A program made the position numbers and the translations under genes. Of a stretch of 64,000 nt of DNA, positions 18,370 through 27,209 are shown in pieces (the stretch's first letter is position 1; every line of letters starts with the position of its first letter). This DNA is from Bradyrhizobium sp. JYMT SZCCT0428 (GTDB lineage: Bacteria; Pseudomonadota; Alphaproteobacteria; Rhizobiales; Xanthobacteraceae). The notes under the pieces are model-generated. The model searched no databases. It was not told the origin of the DNA and saw only the letters and a program-made list of their open reading frames with translations. The stretch covers positions 26,001-90,000 of the forward strand of contig NZ_JAFCLS010000011.1 of the NCBI RefSeq assembly GCF_018131075.1. The letters are read 5' to 3'.

Positions 18370-20746
18370 ACTGCTTGTAATAACGGTTGTAATGGTAATC
18401 GCCCTCTGCCCTGCCGTAGCGGGTCATTCTCTTGAGATCGACCTTATTCAGCACCGCACCAAGAAGTTTGTGCTGAAAAACAGGCATCTCGCTGATCGCT
18501 CGCTGGACAACATCCGTTTTGGTGCGACCCCACTCAATGACGAGTATGTAACTATCGACGAGCTTACCCGTCCCACGCACGTCTACAATCGGGGCGATCG
18601 GCGATAGATCGAGCACAATCCTGTCGTACGTTCCGCGCAGCTTCTGAAACAGTTGCTCCATAGCTTCCGACAGAAGGATGTCGCTGGTATGCGCCAGTCG
18701 CGCTTCGATCGCCGTCGGCAGGAAATGCAGCCCGGTTGACGGATCGCTCCAAACAACCTCTTCAAGGGTTGCGGTGCCCAGCAGGACTTCCAGCAGGCCT
18801 CTGTTGGCAGACGGAGCAAGCTGCCGCGTTAACGATGGATTTCTAAGATCCCCGTCCACCAGGAGCGTCCGCACGCCGCTCTTTGCCATCACCGCTGCAA
18901 ACGCTGAGCTCGTGGTCGTCTTCCCCTCATTGGGCAGCGTTGAAGTTATCCCGATCACCTTGCTCGACGTATCCAGCGAGCCGAGTTCCAACGCCATCCG
19001 GATCGATCGCATGGCTTCGGCCGCCCTGGAAAACGGCGAAGCGATTACAAAATCCATGACCCCGGGTTCGGAAGAAAAGACTCGCGAGGGAAGACCTGTC
19101 CGGGTCTGGCTCGCAGGGCTTGCAGCGATCCGACGTGTCCGGTCGTTGCTGCCGAGATTTCCCGACAGCTTCTTGAGGAACGTGGAAACCGTCGTGAGGT
19201 GCCCACTACCGGATACATCGCCGGATCCCCGCAGTTGCCCCGCCAGTTCCGCGGAATCCACCTTGGGCACGATCGCGATACAGGGGACTTCCAGTTCGGA
19301 TTCGATCTGTTCGCTGGTCCGGAAAACGCGATCTGAAAGGTCCCGAATCGTAGCCAAGCCGAAAGCCACAATGGTTCCGCCAAACAAACAAATCAAAGCC
19401 ACCATGCTCGTCTTCGGCGCGCTTTTGCCCAGGGCTGGCGACGCCTGAGTGATGACGCGCGCCTCGGTCATCGGGAAAGACTGCTGCTGAACCGATACCA
19501 TGTAAAGCTGCAGAAAATTGTCGGCGAGGGCCCGCGAGCTTTGCGCGTTGCTCTCCAGGTCGCGCAATATGATCTGGGCCTGGTTTGTCTGATTGGTCTG
19601 ACTGATCGTCGTGCCGAGGCTTGCCTCGACAGATTGCTGCCTTGATTTCGCGATTTCCAGGTCGCTCTTGTAGGATTCGGCGATCCGGCGCAGCTCATCG
19701 GAGATTGACCTGCGAATTTCCTTCATCTGATTTTGCAGATTTATCACCGCGAGATGCTGCGCGCCGTATTTCTGAGACCAGTTTGATTCGCGCGCAGCGA
19801 GATCGAGGTATTGGGTACGCAGCCTGTTAATGACATCGTTTCGAAGGGTGTCGGTAACAGTCGCGATATCGTTGACCAGCGCATCTTCCTTGCTGTTGCG
19901 AAGAATGTCGTTGATGCGGTCAAAACGCGCCTGAGCCTCGGCCGTGGTTGCGCGGGCGATCGTCAACGAGCTGTTGACCTCGGACAATTGCTGCTCGTTG
20001 AGAAGGCGGCCGCCGGCATCGACAATATTGTTCTTGGCCTTGAAGTCGACCACCGCGCGGTCCGCAGCGGACGCCTGAGCGCGAAGTTCACTCAGCCGAT
20101 CCTGCAGCCACGTTGCCGCCCTGCGTGAGGCCTGATACTTCGATTCCAAAGAATCAACGATATAAGCTTCTGCGACCGCGTTTGCGATCTGGGCCGCCAG
20201 TGCCGGGTCTTCCGATTGATACGTAATCTCGATGACGTAGCTGAGCAGCCGGCGCTTGATCGTGAGCATGCTCTGAAATCGATACAGGGCAGCCCTGGTA
20301 AGCATAAAATCAGACGGCGCATCACCGTCGTCAAACGAGAATATGTCCAGGATCGCCGACATCAATCCGCCGCCACCGACAAATTCCTTTTTCTCCTTGA
20401 GACGCAAATCCTTGACGACCGCGAGTGCGATGCTCTCGGACCTCATGATTTCAACCTGGCTGTCGACCATCGCAGAATCAACCGGGGCCTCTACCCCCAT
20501 TGGATTTTGCTGCTGAAGCATTTGGGTCTTGCGGCTATCAATGACCATCTCGGCCATGCTTGAATAGCGCTTGGGCGTCGTCAAAATATAGACGCCGCCC
20601 AATGCGCAGGACAGCAACACAACAATAACAATCAGGTAGAACTGGCGCTGGAAAACCTTCGTTACCCAAGAAAGGGTTTCTTGGATAGAATCGGATTCCC
20701 GCCCTTCCGTAGCTTGACTCTGGAATGGCTTCGATCTTTGCAGCAT
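18356..20746 (-). CDS. Wzc/ExoP-like polysaccharide co-polymerase and tyrosine autokinase
   Basis: A 796-residue fusion of a Wzz/GumC chain-length domain and a BY-kinase. Transmembrane helices lie at about 37-56 and 446-465, enclosing a long coiled-coil periplasmic domain. The kinase has Walker A TSTLPNEGKTT (about 601-611), Walker A' LLVDGDLRNP (about 629-638) and Walker B RIVLDLSP. The C-terminus is a tyrosine cluster (DYHYNRYYKQYGYH) for autophosphorylation. It would control EPS chain length and link Wzy to Wza. The gene is inside the second leftward block, followed by an overlapping TPR-like gene. Confidence 0.93.
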   Translation of the reverse strand: MLQRSKPFQSQATEGRESDSIQETLSWVTKVFQRQFYLIVIVVLLSCALGGVYILTTPKRYSSMAEMVIDSRKTQMLQQQNPMGVEAPVDSAMVDSQVEIMRSESIALAVVKDLRLKEKKEFVGGGGLMSAILDIFSFDDGDAPSDFMLTRAALYRFQSMLTIKRRLLSYVIEITYQSEDPALAAQIANAVAEAYIVDSLESKYQASRRAATWLQDRLSELRAQASAADRAVVDFKAKNNIVDAGGRLLNEQQLSEVNSSLTIARATTAEAQARFDRINDILRNSKEDALVNDIATVTDTLRNDVINRLRTQYLDLAARESNWSQKYGAQHLAVINLQNQMKEIRRSISDELRRIAESYKSDLEIAKSRQQSVEASLGTTISQTNQTNQAQIILRDLESNAQSSRALADNFLQLYMVSVQQQSFPMTEARVITQASPALGKSAPKTSMVALICLFGGTIVAFGLATIRDLSDRVFRTSEQIESELEVPCIAIVPKVDSAELAGQLRGSGDVSGSGHLTTVSTFLKKLSGNLGSNDRTRRIAASPASQTRTGLPSRVFSSEPGVMDFVIASPFSRAAEAMRSIRMALELGSLDTSSKVIGITSTLPNEGKTTTSSAFAAVMAKSGVRTLLVDGDLRNPSLTRQLAPSANRGLLEVLLGTATLEEVVWSDPSTGLHFLPTAIEARLAHTSDILLSEAMEQLFQKLRGTYDRIVLDLSPIAPIVDVRGTGKLVDSYILVIEWGRTKTDVVQRAISEMPVFQHKLLGAVLNKVDLKRMTRYGRAEGDYHYNRYYKQYGYH

Positions 20747-20798
20747 GGTGTTCCGCTGGTTCTCTATAGTGCCAGGTAGGCCCGTTGAAGAAAGCTCT

Positions 20799-21428
20799 TT
20801 ACGGGCTCACGCTCGTCGTCGCCGTCCCGATGCTTGAGGCTGATGACGTGCCTCCCCCCGTAAAGAAATTCGTCGAAATATTCGACGTGCCGCTGGAAGT
20901 GAATGGCGTGAATCCCGTGCCCGTACCGGTTGATCCCACGACAAAGCCGGTTGAACCTCCGGACGACCCGCCTGACACGCCGCCGCCGCCAGCCACACTG
21001 CGGATCGGTTGGTTACCCGTAACGGCAGCGTAGGCGTTCTTGGCGTTATCCGAAGTAGAACTAGCTAACTGTGTCTGAATATCGGCGGCGAATGCCGGAT
21101 CCGGCCGAAGGCACAAGGCCGCGGCCTGCCCTAGGCCGGTACCGATCGCGGTCTGCTGAGCCGGGTTGGCGTTTGCAATCAGCGCGATGATCTGGGGCAA
21201 CGTTGCCGGATTGGATGCAACCAGATCCCGTACATAAGAGATCATCTCGGCGCCGCCTTGGGCATTCTTCGGCTCCTGGAGAAGCTGATTTGAACTACCC
21301 AGGAAATCAGTGACAGCCTGGGCCGGCAATTGCTGATCAGGCGCGTAACACGCCGCAGAAGCCGAAAGGCCGCTCCCGCACAAAAGCACCAATCCCAAAG
21401 TTAAAGTAGATGCGCATCGCAAAATCAT
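20799..21428 (-). CDS. Secreted protein with Gly/Ser/Thr-rich tail
   Basis: About 209 residues: signal peptide ending near SGLSASAA, a compact alpha-helical domain with two or three cysteines (AACYAPDQQLPAQAV through AAALCLRPDPAFAADIQTQL), then a low-complexity Gly/Ser/Thr tail of about 65 residues. The ATG at 21428 sits six bases after AGGAG; a TTG one codon earlier is also possible. It lies between the tyrosine kinase and the second Wzy-like gene, and is probably periplasmic. No known domain recognised. Confidence 0.75.
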   Translation of the reverse strand: MILRCASTLTLGLVLLCGSGLSASAACYAPDQQLPAQAVTDFLGSSNQLLQEPKNAQGGAEMISYVRDLVASNPATLPQIIALIANANPAQQTAIGTGLGQAAALCLRPDPAFAADIQTQLASSTSDNAKNAYAAVTGNQPIRSVAGGGGVSGGSSGGSTGFVVGSTGTGTGFTPFTSSGTSNISTNFFTGGGTSSASSIGTATTSVSP

Positions 21429-21485
21429 CAACGTCTCCTGGACAAAAAAATGTTGCTCATTCTTCGAATTTTACTGATAAATCAA

Positions 21486-22949
21486 TTAAATAGAAACCTT
21501 TTTCTGCAGAAGGGTTAATTCGTGTGAACTCTCTTTTTCGTGATTTTCTTCGTGATTTTCCGACAAAAGCGGTCTGAGTAGCCTGACCTCACTCATGGCA
21601 AAGCATTGGGCTAGTCCGATGCCGACAAGAGAAAAAACCACAATTGCGAATCCAGGAATTTGCCACGAGAAATCGATCATTGAGTGAGCCGTGGCAAGTA
21701 GTGCGGCAAGGAGGCCCGCTGCCGGGTAGATTTTGCCGAGATGCCGAGTTCGGACGCCGACAATCAGCGCGCAAATGATCGTGACGAAGGCACAACATAC
21801 GAGCATCGCGAAAGGAAGCCCTTGTTCGGCGGCGATTTCCAATGGCGTACTGTGCGCTCTGTCCCAAACCCCGAAGGCGGAAATGTCGCCTGGCCGGTAA
21901 CCGGGAAAGATCCAGGCAAAGGTTCCGAGTCCAGTCCCAAGCCAGGGATGGTCAGCGATCATTCGCAAGACCGCACGATAGACCGAGAGCCTGGCTGCGT
22001 CGGTTAACCCTTCGAAACCGATCCGAGCGTTGACGCCGCTACCCACGGTCTCCAGCACGATTACACCCCCCAAGCCCAGCGCCGCAATCAACGTCAGCAA
22101 GGTCTTGCCGCCGCTGTTCTTTTTCCGCAACGCGAAAACACAGACCCCGGCCGCAGCCAGGATGAACAAGAGCGATCCGGCCCGCGACCCCGTCATGAAG
22201 ACCGCCGACATCAGCACAACGAACAATACAAGGCTAAGCACCGCGCGACGCGGCATGTCGTGGAGCAGCAGTGAGGAAAGATGGGTGTGGGCCGAGGCCC
22301 GCAGCGAGGGTCCGAAAATGTCCTTGAAGAACAGCAGCAGCCAAACGATGCCGCAGATCCCAAAATATAGCGCCGCCGTGTTGCGGTTAATGAAAGTTCC
22401 GGTCAGGACCGTCCGGTAAGCAAGTTTCTCCCGCCAAAGCAGCACGGTTGGATCCCAGATGAAGCTGGAGATCGCGTAGATCGCGTAGATCGCCCCAGAC
22501 CAGGCAAACACGCGCAGAACGGCCTTCGCATAGGCGCGGTTGTCTCCTAGGAGAAACCCGCTGAGCAAGGACAGGAAAGCCGCCATCTGGGCACCGGCGG
22601 CAAAGAGCGGCTGATTGCGAACAACGGTAACGTACTGCGGCAGCGGAACGCCCAGAAGTTCCGACGCCTGGGGCCAGATCGGATCGGAGAGCCCCTTGGC
22701 AAACCACGGATAGACGCTGGTTTGTTCGTGAAGAACCAGTCCCCACGCAAGCGCCACGATCGTTGCAAGAAGAAGGAATATCCATTGCGGGCGGGTAAAC
22801 TTGGATGGAATCGCAAGTACCGCGGCCACGCCAAGCAGCCCTACCCAGAAGGCAATCGTTAGCTCATCAACAGAGCCAAATGGCAATGGAGCCAAAGCCA
22901 CAACAACACACAAGAGGCACGAGGCAATTCGAACCCGAATCGCGTTCAT
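21486..22949 (-). CDS. O-antigen ligase/Wzy-type membrane protein
   Basis: A 487-residue polytopic protein of the Wzy_C superfamily with about 11-12 helices. The long periplasmic loop holds PWLGTGLGTFAWIFPGYRPG and ends with WDRAHSTPLEIAAEQGLPFAML, the family's conserved histidine-containing region preceding a helix. MTGSRAGSLLFILAAAG is the other hallmark. It begins 8 bases after the Wza-like gene ends, so they are cotranslated. Candidate main EPS polymerase because it sits beside wza- and wzc-like genes. Confidence 0.85.
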   Translation of the reverse strand: MNAIRVRIASCLLCVVVALAPLPFGSVDELTIAFWVGLLGVAAVLAIPSKFTRPQWIFLLLATIVALAWGLVLHEQTSVYPWFAKGLSDPIWPQASELLGVPLPQYVTVVRNQPLFAAGAQMAAFLSLLSGFLLGDNRAYAKAVLRVFAWSGAIYAIYAISSFIWDPTVLLWREKLAYRTVLTGTFINRNTAALYFGICGIVWLLLFFKDIFGPSLRASAHTHLSSLLLHDMPRRAVLSLVLFVVLMSAVFMTGSRAGSLLFILAAAGVCVFALRKKNSGGKTLLTLIAALGLGGVIVLETVGSGVNARIGFEGLTDAARLSVYRAVLRMIADHPWLGTGLGTFAWIFPGYRPGDISAFGVWDRAHSTPLEIAAEQGLPFAMLVCCAFVTIICALIVGVRTRHLGKIYPAAGLLAALLATAHSMIDFSWQIPGFAIVVFSLVGIGLAQCFAMSEVRLLRPLLSENHEENHEKESSHELTLLQKKVSI

Positions 22950-22957
22950 CTAAGCCG

Positions 22958-24223
22958 CTAGTTTGCAATTCGCGAGTTTATTCTCAATATCTGGACATTG
23001 TTCGCCGCGACTGTCGTATCGTTTGCGGTGGCAATGATCACGCGCACATATTGCATGAACTTCGCGCTATCGACGGTTGCGGCATTCGCAGCAAAAAGCA
23101 CGTCCTTGTCCCGCATCTGAAACTGGTTGGCGAGGAAATAGCCGGCAGGATCGCGGAAATCTGCGTTGTAGATGACAGGTACGGTCGGCCCCACAAACTT
23201 GGAGCAGTCGACGCCAAGCCGCTCGGCCAGTTCTCGCGGTTCGCGGCGGTAAACGTAGACGCCAGAAGGCTCGGCCTGGGAATCCAAAAGCCCCCCGGCC
23301 TTGGCCATCGCCTGCGCCATCGTGATCTTCCACATATCAAACGTGAATTGTCCCTGCTGTCCGGACGCACCAAACGCCAGGAAGACCTGCGGCTCGCGGT
23401 AAACGTAGATCGTGTCGCCGGGGTGAACCCAGACGTTGTTGGCCGGCTGATAGACCAGGGCACCGAACGGTACCGTAGCGCGCTTGCCGCCGCGCTCCAG
23501 CGTTACCCATGTCTCGTATCCCTGCCCTTTAGGACCGCCTGCCCGAGTAATTGAGTCCAAAACATGCTCGCCTGCGGAGAGCGCTTGCAGCCGGGTCGGA
23601 GTATTAACCTCACCCAGCACCGTGATGAGCGAGGTGTTCTGGGTTGCAAGCGATACGACCACCTGCGGTTCGATCGCGCGGTTTCCGATCGCCTTGACGA
23701 TTTCCTGCTGGACCTCGGCCGGGGTACGGCCCGCGGCCTGGATCGCGCCGGCATAGGGAACGGTAATCTTGCCGTCCGTATCCACGTTTTGATTTGGAAG
23801 CGCGACAAAATTACCAGGGCGAACGCCGGCTTCTGCCGGAATAAACAAACCGCCGGCAGCCGCCTCGAAGATCGTGACGGCGATCACGTCGCCGATGCCA
23901 AACTTGATCTTCGGCGGCACCCTGTTGTCCGGAAACGACGCAGCGAGCGCTCCGGGGCCATATTCGGCCAGGATATTGGTTATGGTAGGATTGAGCTTCA
24001 CCAAACCAAATTCCGGACCCGACCTTGTTATCTCGCTCTTGATAACGTGATCTTCCGGCCCGGACATCGGCATGATCGCACATCCCGCCGAACTAAGCAG
24101 GATTGTCGATAACAAAACCGGCAGTAAAAAGCCCCTACACACACAAGTACCCCAACGATTGCGGGCTGACGATGGCGTCAAAAACCCAATCGAGTCAACG
24201 CGATTCAAAAACCAAGAGGACAA
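22958..24223 (-). CDS. Wza-like outer-membrane polysaccharide export lipoprotein
   Basis: A 421-residue OPX protein. The lipobox LLSSAGC places the lipidated cysteine near residue 48. The Poly_export domain (PPKIKFGIGDVIAVTIFEAA, VDTDGKITVPYAGAIQAAGRTPAEVQQEI) is followed by two SLBB domains (ITVLGEVNTPTRLQAL and the region around VHPGDTIYVYREPQVFLAFGASGQQG). The open frame begins with TTG at 24223; a GTG at 24142, about 8 bases after GGGG, would give a more compact signal peptide. It forms the periplasm-spanning export channel with the Wzc-like protein. Confidence 0.92.
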   Translation of the reverse strand: MSSWFLNRVDSIGFLTPSSARNRWGTCVCRGFLLPVLLSTILLSSAGCAIMPMSGPEDHVIKSEITRSGPEFGLVKLNPTITNILAEYGPGALAASFPDNRVPPKIKFGIGDVIAVTIFEAAAGGLFIPAEAGVRPGNFVALPNQNVDTDGKITVPYAGAIQAAGRTPAEVQQEIVKAIGNRAIEPQVVVSLATQNTSLITVLGEVNTPTRLQALSAGEHVLDSITRAGGPKGQGYETWVTLERGGKRATVPFGALVYQPANNVWVHPGDTIYVYREPQVFLAFGASGQQGQFTFDMWKITMAQAMAKAGGLLDSQAEPSGVYVYRREPRELAERLGVDCSKFVGPTVPVIYNADFRDPAGYFLANQFQMRDKDVLFAANAATVDSAKFMQYVRVIIATANDTTVAANNVQILRINSRIAN

Positions 24224-24310
24224 TAACGGGTGCCTGTTGCTTTGTGGTCACAGCCCATGAGTGACGGCTTATACGGGGCAACAAACATGCTCATTTGAGC
24301 CATTTGATAG

Positions 24311-25870
24311 TCAATATGCGTTACGCTGCCGCGTAAGTTCCAGGCAAGTCAGCGCCAAAATCTTCAGATCGAGCGCCGGGTTCCAGTTGTTGATATACCA
24401 AAGGTCACAATCGATCCTTCCCTTCATCTGTTCCACCCGCGCAGTCTCCCCTCTGAAACCTTTGACTTGGGCCCAGCCGGTGATCCCGGGTTTAACATGA
24501 TGCCGGAAGGCATATTCCGACAGTAAATCCCCGTAGTGATCATCATGGACAAGCGCGTGTGGCCGGGGGCCAACCAGCGACATATCGCCGAACAGAACGT
24601 TCAATAGTTGCGGCACTTCGTCGATGCTCGAACGACGCAGCACCCCCCCGACTTTCGTCACCCGCGGGTCAAGGCGCTTGGCCTGTACAACCGCTGCACC
24701 GTCCTCCATCACACTCATGGTTCTGAACTTGAATATCGAAAACTGCTTGGCGTTAAATCCATTGCGCCGTTGACGGAAAAACACCGGACCAGGCGAATCG
24801 ATCTTGATGGCGATCGCGGTCAACAGCATCAGCGGCGCGAGGACGATCAGGCCCACCGAAGCGCCGACAATATCGAAGGCTCGTTTCGCCGCTTGCTCCG
24901 CCCGCGACAACGGTCCACGCTGAATTTCAATCGAGAGCGATTTGCGAAGTCGAAATGACGGATTCTCCGCCAATGAACGAATCCGCCGGTCCGGAAGAAG
25001 CTGGACGGAAAGCGGCGAAACTCGCAGGTGATCACGGACCAGCTCGAGCTTGCGCGTATCGCTCCATGGGAACGCCAGCACGATCTCGTCGACGCCTCGA
25101 TCACGGCCCGCGTTTAGGGCTCGCTCCAGCGAGGAAGACTCGTCCGCATTCATGGCGAACCCGCTGTTCTTGTCGTTGGAAAAGACGATTCGCTCGACTT
25201 CGGTCAAGCCAAACCGCTCAAGCAGATCTTCCCGGCCAAGCGCGGCGAGTTCATCACGCGTGCCCAAGACAATCGCGCGCCTGCCCTGCACCTGACCGTC
25301 CGCCACCACATTCGCGACCAGTCGTTTCGAAAATCGGCGGCCGACCAACAACAGCAGGAGAGCCAGCGAGGCGAAACACACGATCGAACCGCGCGAGAAC
25401 ACAGCGCCGCTCTTCATCAAGAATGCCAGAAGCGTCAGCAACAGGCTGACAAAAGTCCACTGCGCAACGATGCGACCAACATCCCGCTTTCGCTTCGCAA
25501 TTGTGGCATCAAGTTCGTAGAACCCGCTTGATTGACCGACCAGGACGTAAAGCACGGCTGCTATAAATCCAGCACCCAACAATTGCTCGGCGTTCCGGAA
25601 CTCCCCATTTGCGATGACTTGGTAAAGACCGCCACCCAACACGCTTGCAGCGATTATCAAAACCGCGTCGAAGCAAGCCATCGAGTACAGGAGCGCGGAA
25701 TAGGGAATCTTGACCTTTGGTCCAGAACCGGGAAACCGCTGGGACCGGTCCGCTGCTTCCACCTGAACTGACGTTTGAGTTCCGGTACCGGCGTGATCCA
25801 AAACAGGCCGGCCGAGCGCGGCCTGCTCTGGTGAACCGGGCGAGACTGAGTGTGAACTCCGAGGGATCAA
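24311..25870 (-). CDS. Polyprenyl-phosphate sugar-phosphate transferase (WbaP/ExoY-type priming enzyme)
   Basis: Starts EPS assembly by moving a sugar-1-phosphate from a UDP-sugar to undecaprenyl phosphate at the inner membrane. The N-terminal half has four or five helices and a Rossmann-like region ([18 protein letters not shown]). The C-terminal catalytic domain has [71 protein letters not shown] and [16 protein letters not shown] set the start at the TTG at 25870 because a perfect GGAGG (25876-25880) precedes it by five bases; the frame opens at 25882. It heads the second leftward block. Confidence 0.92.
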   Translation of the reverse strand: MIPRSSHSVSPGSPEQAALGRPVLDHAGTGTQTSVQVEAADRSQRFPGSGPKVKIPYSALLYSMACFDAVLIIAASVLGGGLYQVIANGEFRNAEQLLGAGFIAAVLYVLVGQSSGFYELDATIAKRKRDVGRIVAQWTFVSLLLTLLAFLMKSGAVFSRGSIVCFASLALLLLLVGRRFSKRLVANVVADGQVQGRRAIVLGTRDELAALGREDLLERFGLTEVERIVFSNDKNSGFAMNADESSSLERALNAGRDRGVDEIVLAFPWSDTRKLELVRDHLRVSPLSVQLLPDRRIRSLAENPSFRLRKSLSIEIQRGPLSRAEQAAKRAFDIVGASVGLIVLAPLMLLTAIAIKIDSPGPVFFRQRRNGFNAKQFSIFKFRTMSVMEDGAAVVQAKRLDPRVTKVGGVLRRSSIDEVPQLLNVLFGDMSLVGPRPHALVHDDHYGDLLSEYAFRHHVKPGITGWAQVKGFRGETARVEQMKGRIDCDLWYINNWNPALDLKILALTCLELTRQRNAY

Positions 25871-25917
25871 GATCGCCTCCAAAATACGTACGAGTAACTG
25901 GAAACTTAATTAATATC

Positions 25918-25950
25918 TGCCGCATTGCAACAAAATTGCGCGATGCAGCA
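25918..25950. promoter_or_regulatory. Candidate operator between divergent EPS genes
   Basis: Imperfect inverted repeat with 11-base arms TGCCGCATTGC and GCGATGCAGCA (9 of 11 positions pair) and an 11-base spacer. Equivalent positions in the arms are about two helical turns apart. It lies in the short divergent gap between the priming transferase and the secreted-protein gene, so one regulator could control both directions. No protein has been tied to it. Confidence 0.35.
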
Positions 25951-26029
25951 CATAAACTTTTAATGACAAGTTTTAATGAAACGTTGCTTGCCAAAATATC
26001 AGGCAGCAAGTCAACCGAGAGGATCGACC

Positions 26030-26671
26030 TTGCGAGTTAAATATTGGTTAGTCTTAAGTTCCGCGATGATCGTGCAACTGAGCGTCGTTCCTTTGGTGTT
26101 GGCGCAGACGCCGCATGACTCACTCCCGCCGCACTCTGCCGGGCACGCAATACAAGGCTGCATTCCCGGTACGACCGCTGAGGAGCGTCAACGATGTGAC
26201 GAGGCCGTATCGAATCAATTGAAGTCTTCAAGCAAGGTTGCTGTTCTCGACGGCGAATGGAGGTTGGTGAAGACCACGGATCCCGGCAGCACCAGCGAGA
26301 CTGTTTCGGCGATGCGGACCGTCGATACCGCAAGATCGGATGTCAACCTCGCGGGATTGAGCCTGAGATGCGCTCCGGGCGGCATGCAGGTCGTTCTGAT
26401 CCTACTTTCCTCCTTCCCCCGCGCCAGTCAGCCTCGAGTGACCCTCACCGCCGGAGCAAGCCGACACGAATTCGACGCGGCTGTCGCTCCAGGTGGAGGG
26501 GCCCTGTTGCTCCCCCAAGCCGCCGCTAGCCTGGCGACCGGAGCCTGGCAAAACGCATCTGAACTCTCGATAGAAATCGCGACGAATTCCAATCCGATCC
26601 GAGGAATAGTTCCGATCGCCGGGCTGTCCTCCGCGCTGCGGTCCCTCACTGCAAATTGCGCGGCTAAATAG
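26030..26671 (+). CDS. Secreted protein of unknown function
   Basis: Product of about 213 residues starting at a TTG at 26030, seven bases after GAGAGG (26017-26022). The open frame reaches back to 25976, but the extra 18 residues have no role. The N-terminus VKYWLVLSSAMIVQLSVVPLVLAQ is a signal peptide. The mature part has DGEWRLVKTTD, GLSLRCAPGGMQVVLIL and a final LTANCAAK. The layout, a beta-rich domain closed by two cysteines, recalls periplasmic single-domain proteins such as VasI or IalB, but I cannot assign it. It is divergent from the priming transferase gene. Confidence 0.7.
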   Translation: MRVKYWLVLSSAMIVQLSVVPLVLAQTPHDSLPPHSAGHAIQGCIPGTTAEERQRCDEAVSNQLKSSSKVAVLDGEWRLVKTTDPGSTSETVSAMRTVDTARSDVNLAGLSLRCAPGGMQVVLILLSSFPRASQPRVTLTAGASRHEFDAAVAPGGGALLLPQAAASLATGAWQNASELSIEIATNSNPIRGIVPIAGLSSALRSLTANCAAK

Positions 26672-26741
26672 TCGCTAACAGGCGAGCGGCTTCACGGTTT
26701 TTTAGGAATCCCGGTGAAATGGTGGCTTTTCGGAGATTAAC

Positions 26742-27056
26742 ATGGTTCCGGTTGCCATCCTCTTGTTCCTTACCGGCGCGGTCCTGTCGTGGGGTTTTCG
26801 CGTCTGGATTCTGGTGCCAGCAACGCTCTTGGTGATCGTCACGACGGCGATTTTTGAGCTTTGGCTGGGTTCAGGCTTTTTGAGGGCGCTCGGATTTGGC
26901 TTCCTCATCGGGATGGCGCCGCAATCGGGCTACGCTTTCGGCCTGCTCGTGCGAAACATACTTGCTTCATCGCGGTCTCCATTGGCGCATCGATCCTCCC
27001 GCGATGCGTCAGTTGCGATGCTCTACAAGCAGAACTCCTCCGATCAATCTCGCTAA
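26742..27056 (+). CDS. Small two-helix membrane protein
   Basis: A 104-residue protein with two or three membrane segments (VPVAILLFLTGAVLSWGFRVWILVPATLLVIVTTAIFELWL and FLRALGFGFLIGMAPQSGYAFGLLV) and a polar tail. CGGAG lies seven bases before the ATG. Size and position are similar to small membrane regulators of rhizobial EPS synthesis (ExoX/PsiA/SyrA-like), but I see no decisive motif. It lies 70 bases after the secreted-protein gene and before the third Wzy-like gene. Confidence 0.65.
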   Translation: MVPVAILLFLTGAVLSWGFRVWILVPATLLVIVTTAIFELWLGSGFLRALGFGFLIGMAPQSGYAFGLLVRNILASSRSPLAHRSSRDASVAMLYKQNSSDQSR

Positions 27057-27209
27057 CTCATGGAATGGTCCGCCCGATTACGTTTCGGTCGACCCGGTCG
27101 GTTTGCCAGAGATGGTTTGGCGTTGCGCTGGCCATGTGCGATAGTACGCAGCGGCTGAACCGAAATTTTTGGTCAGGTCGCTGCCTCTCATTGCCCAAAG
27201 TTTTCAGAC

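Noticed and set aside
24311..25882. Longer start (TTG at 25882) for the priming transferase
   Set aside because: The GGAGG at 25876-25880 would lie inside the coding region, while it is ideally placed for the TTG at 25870.
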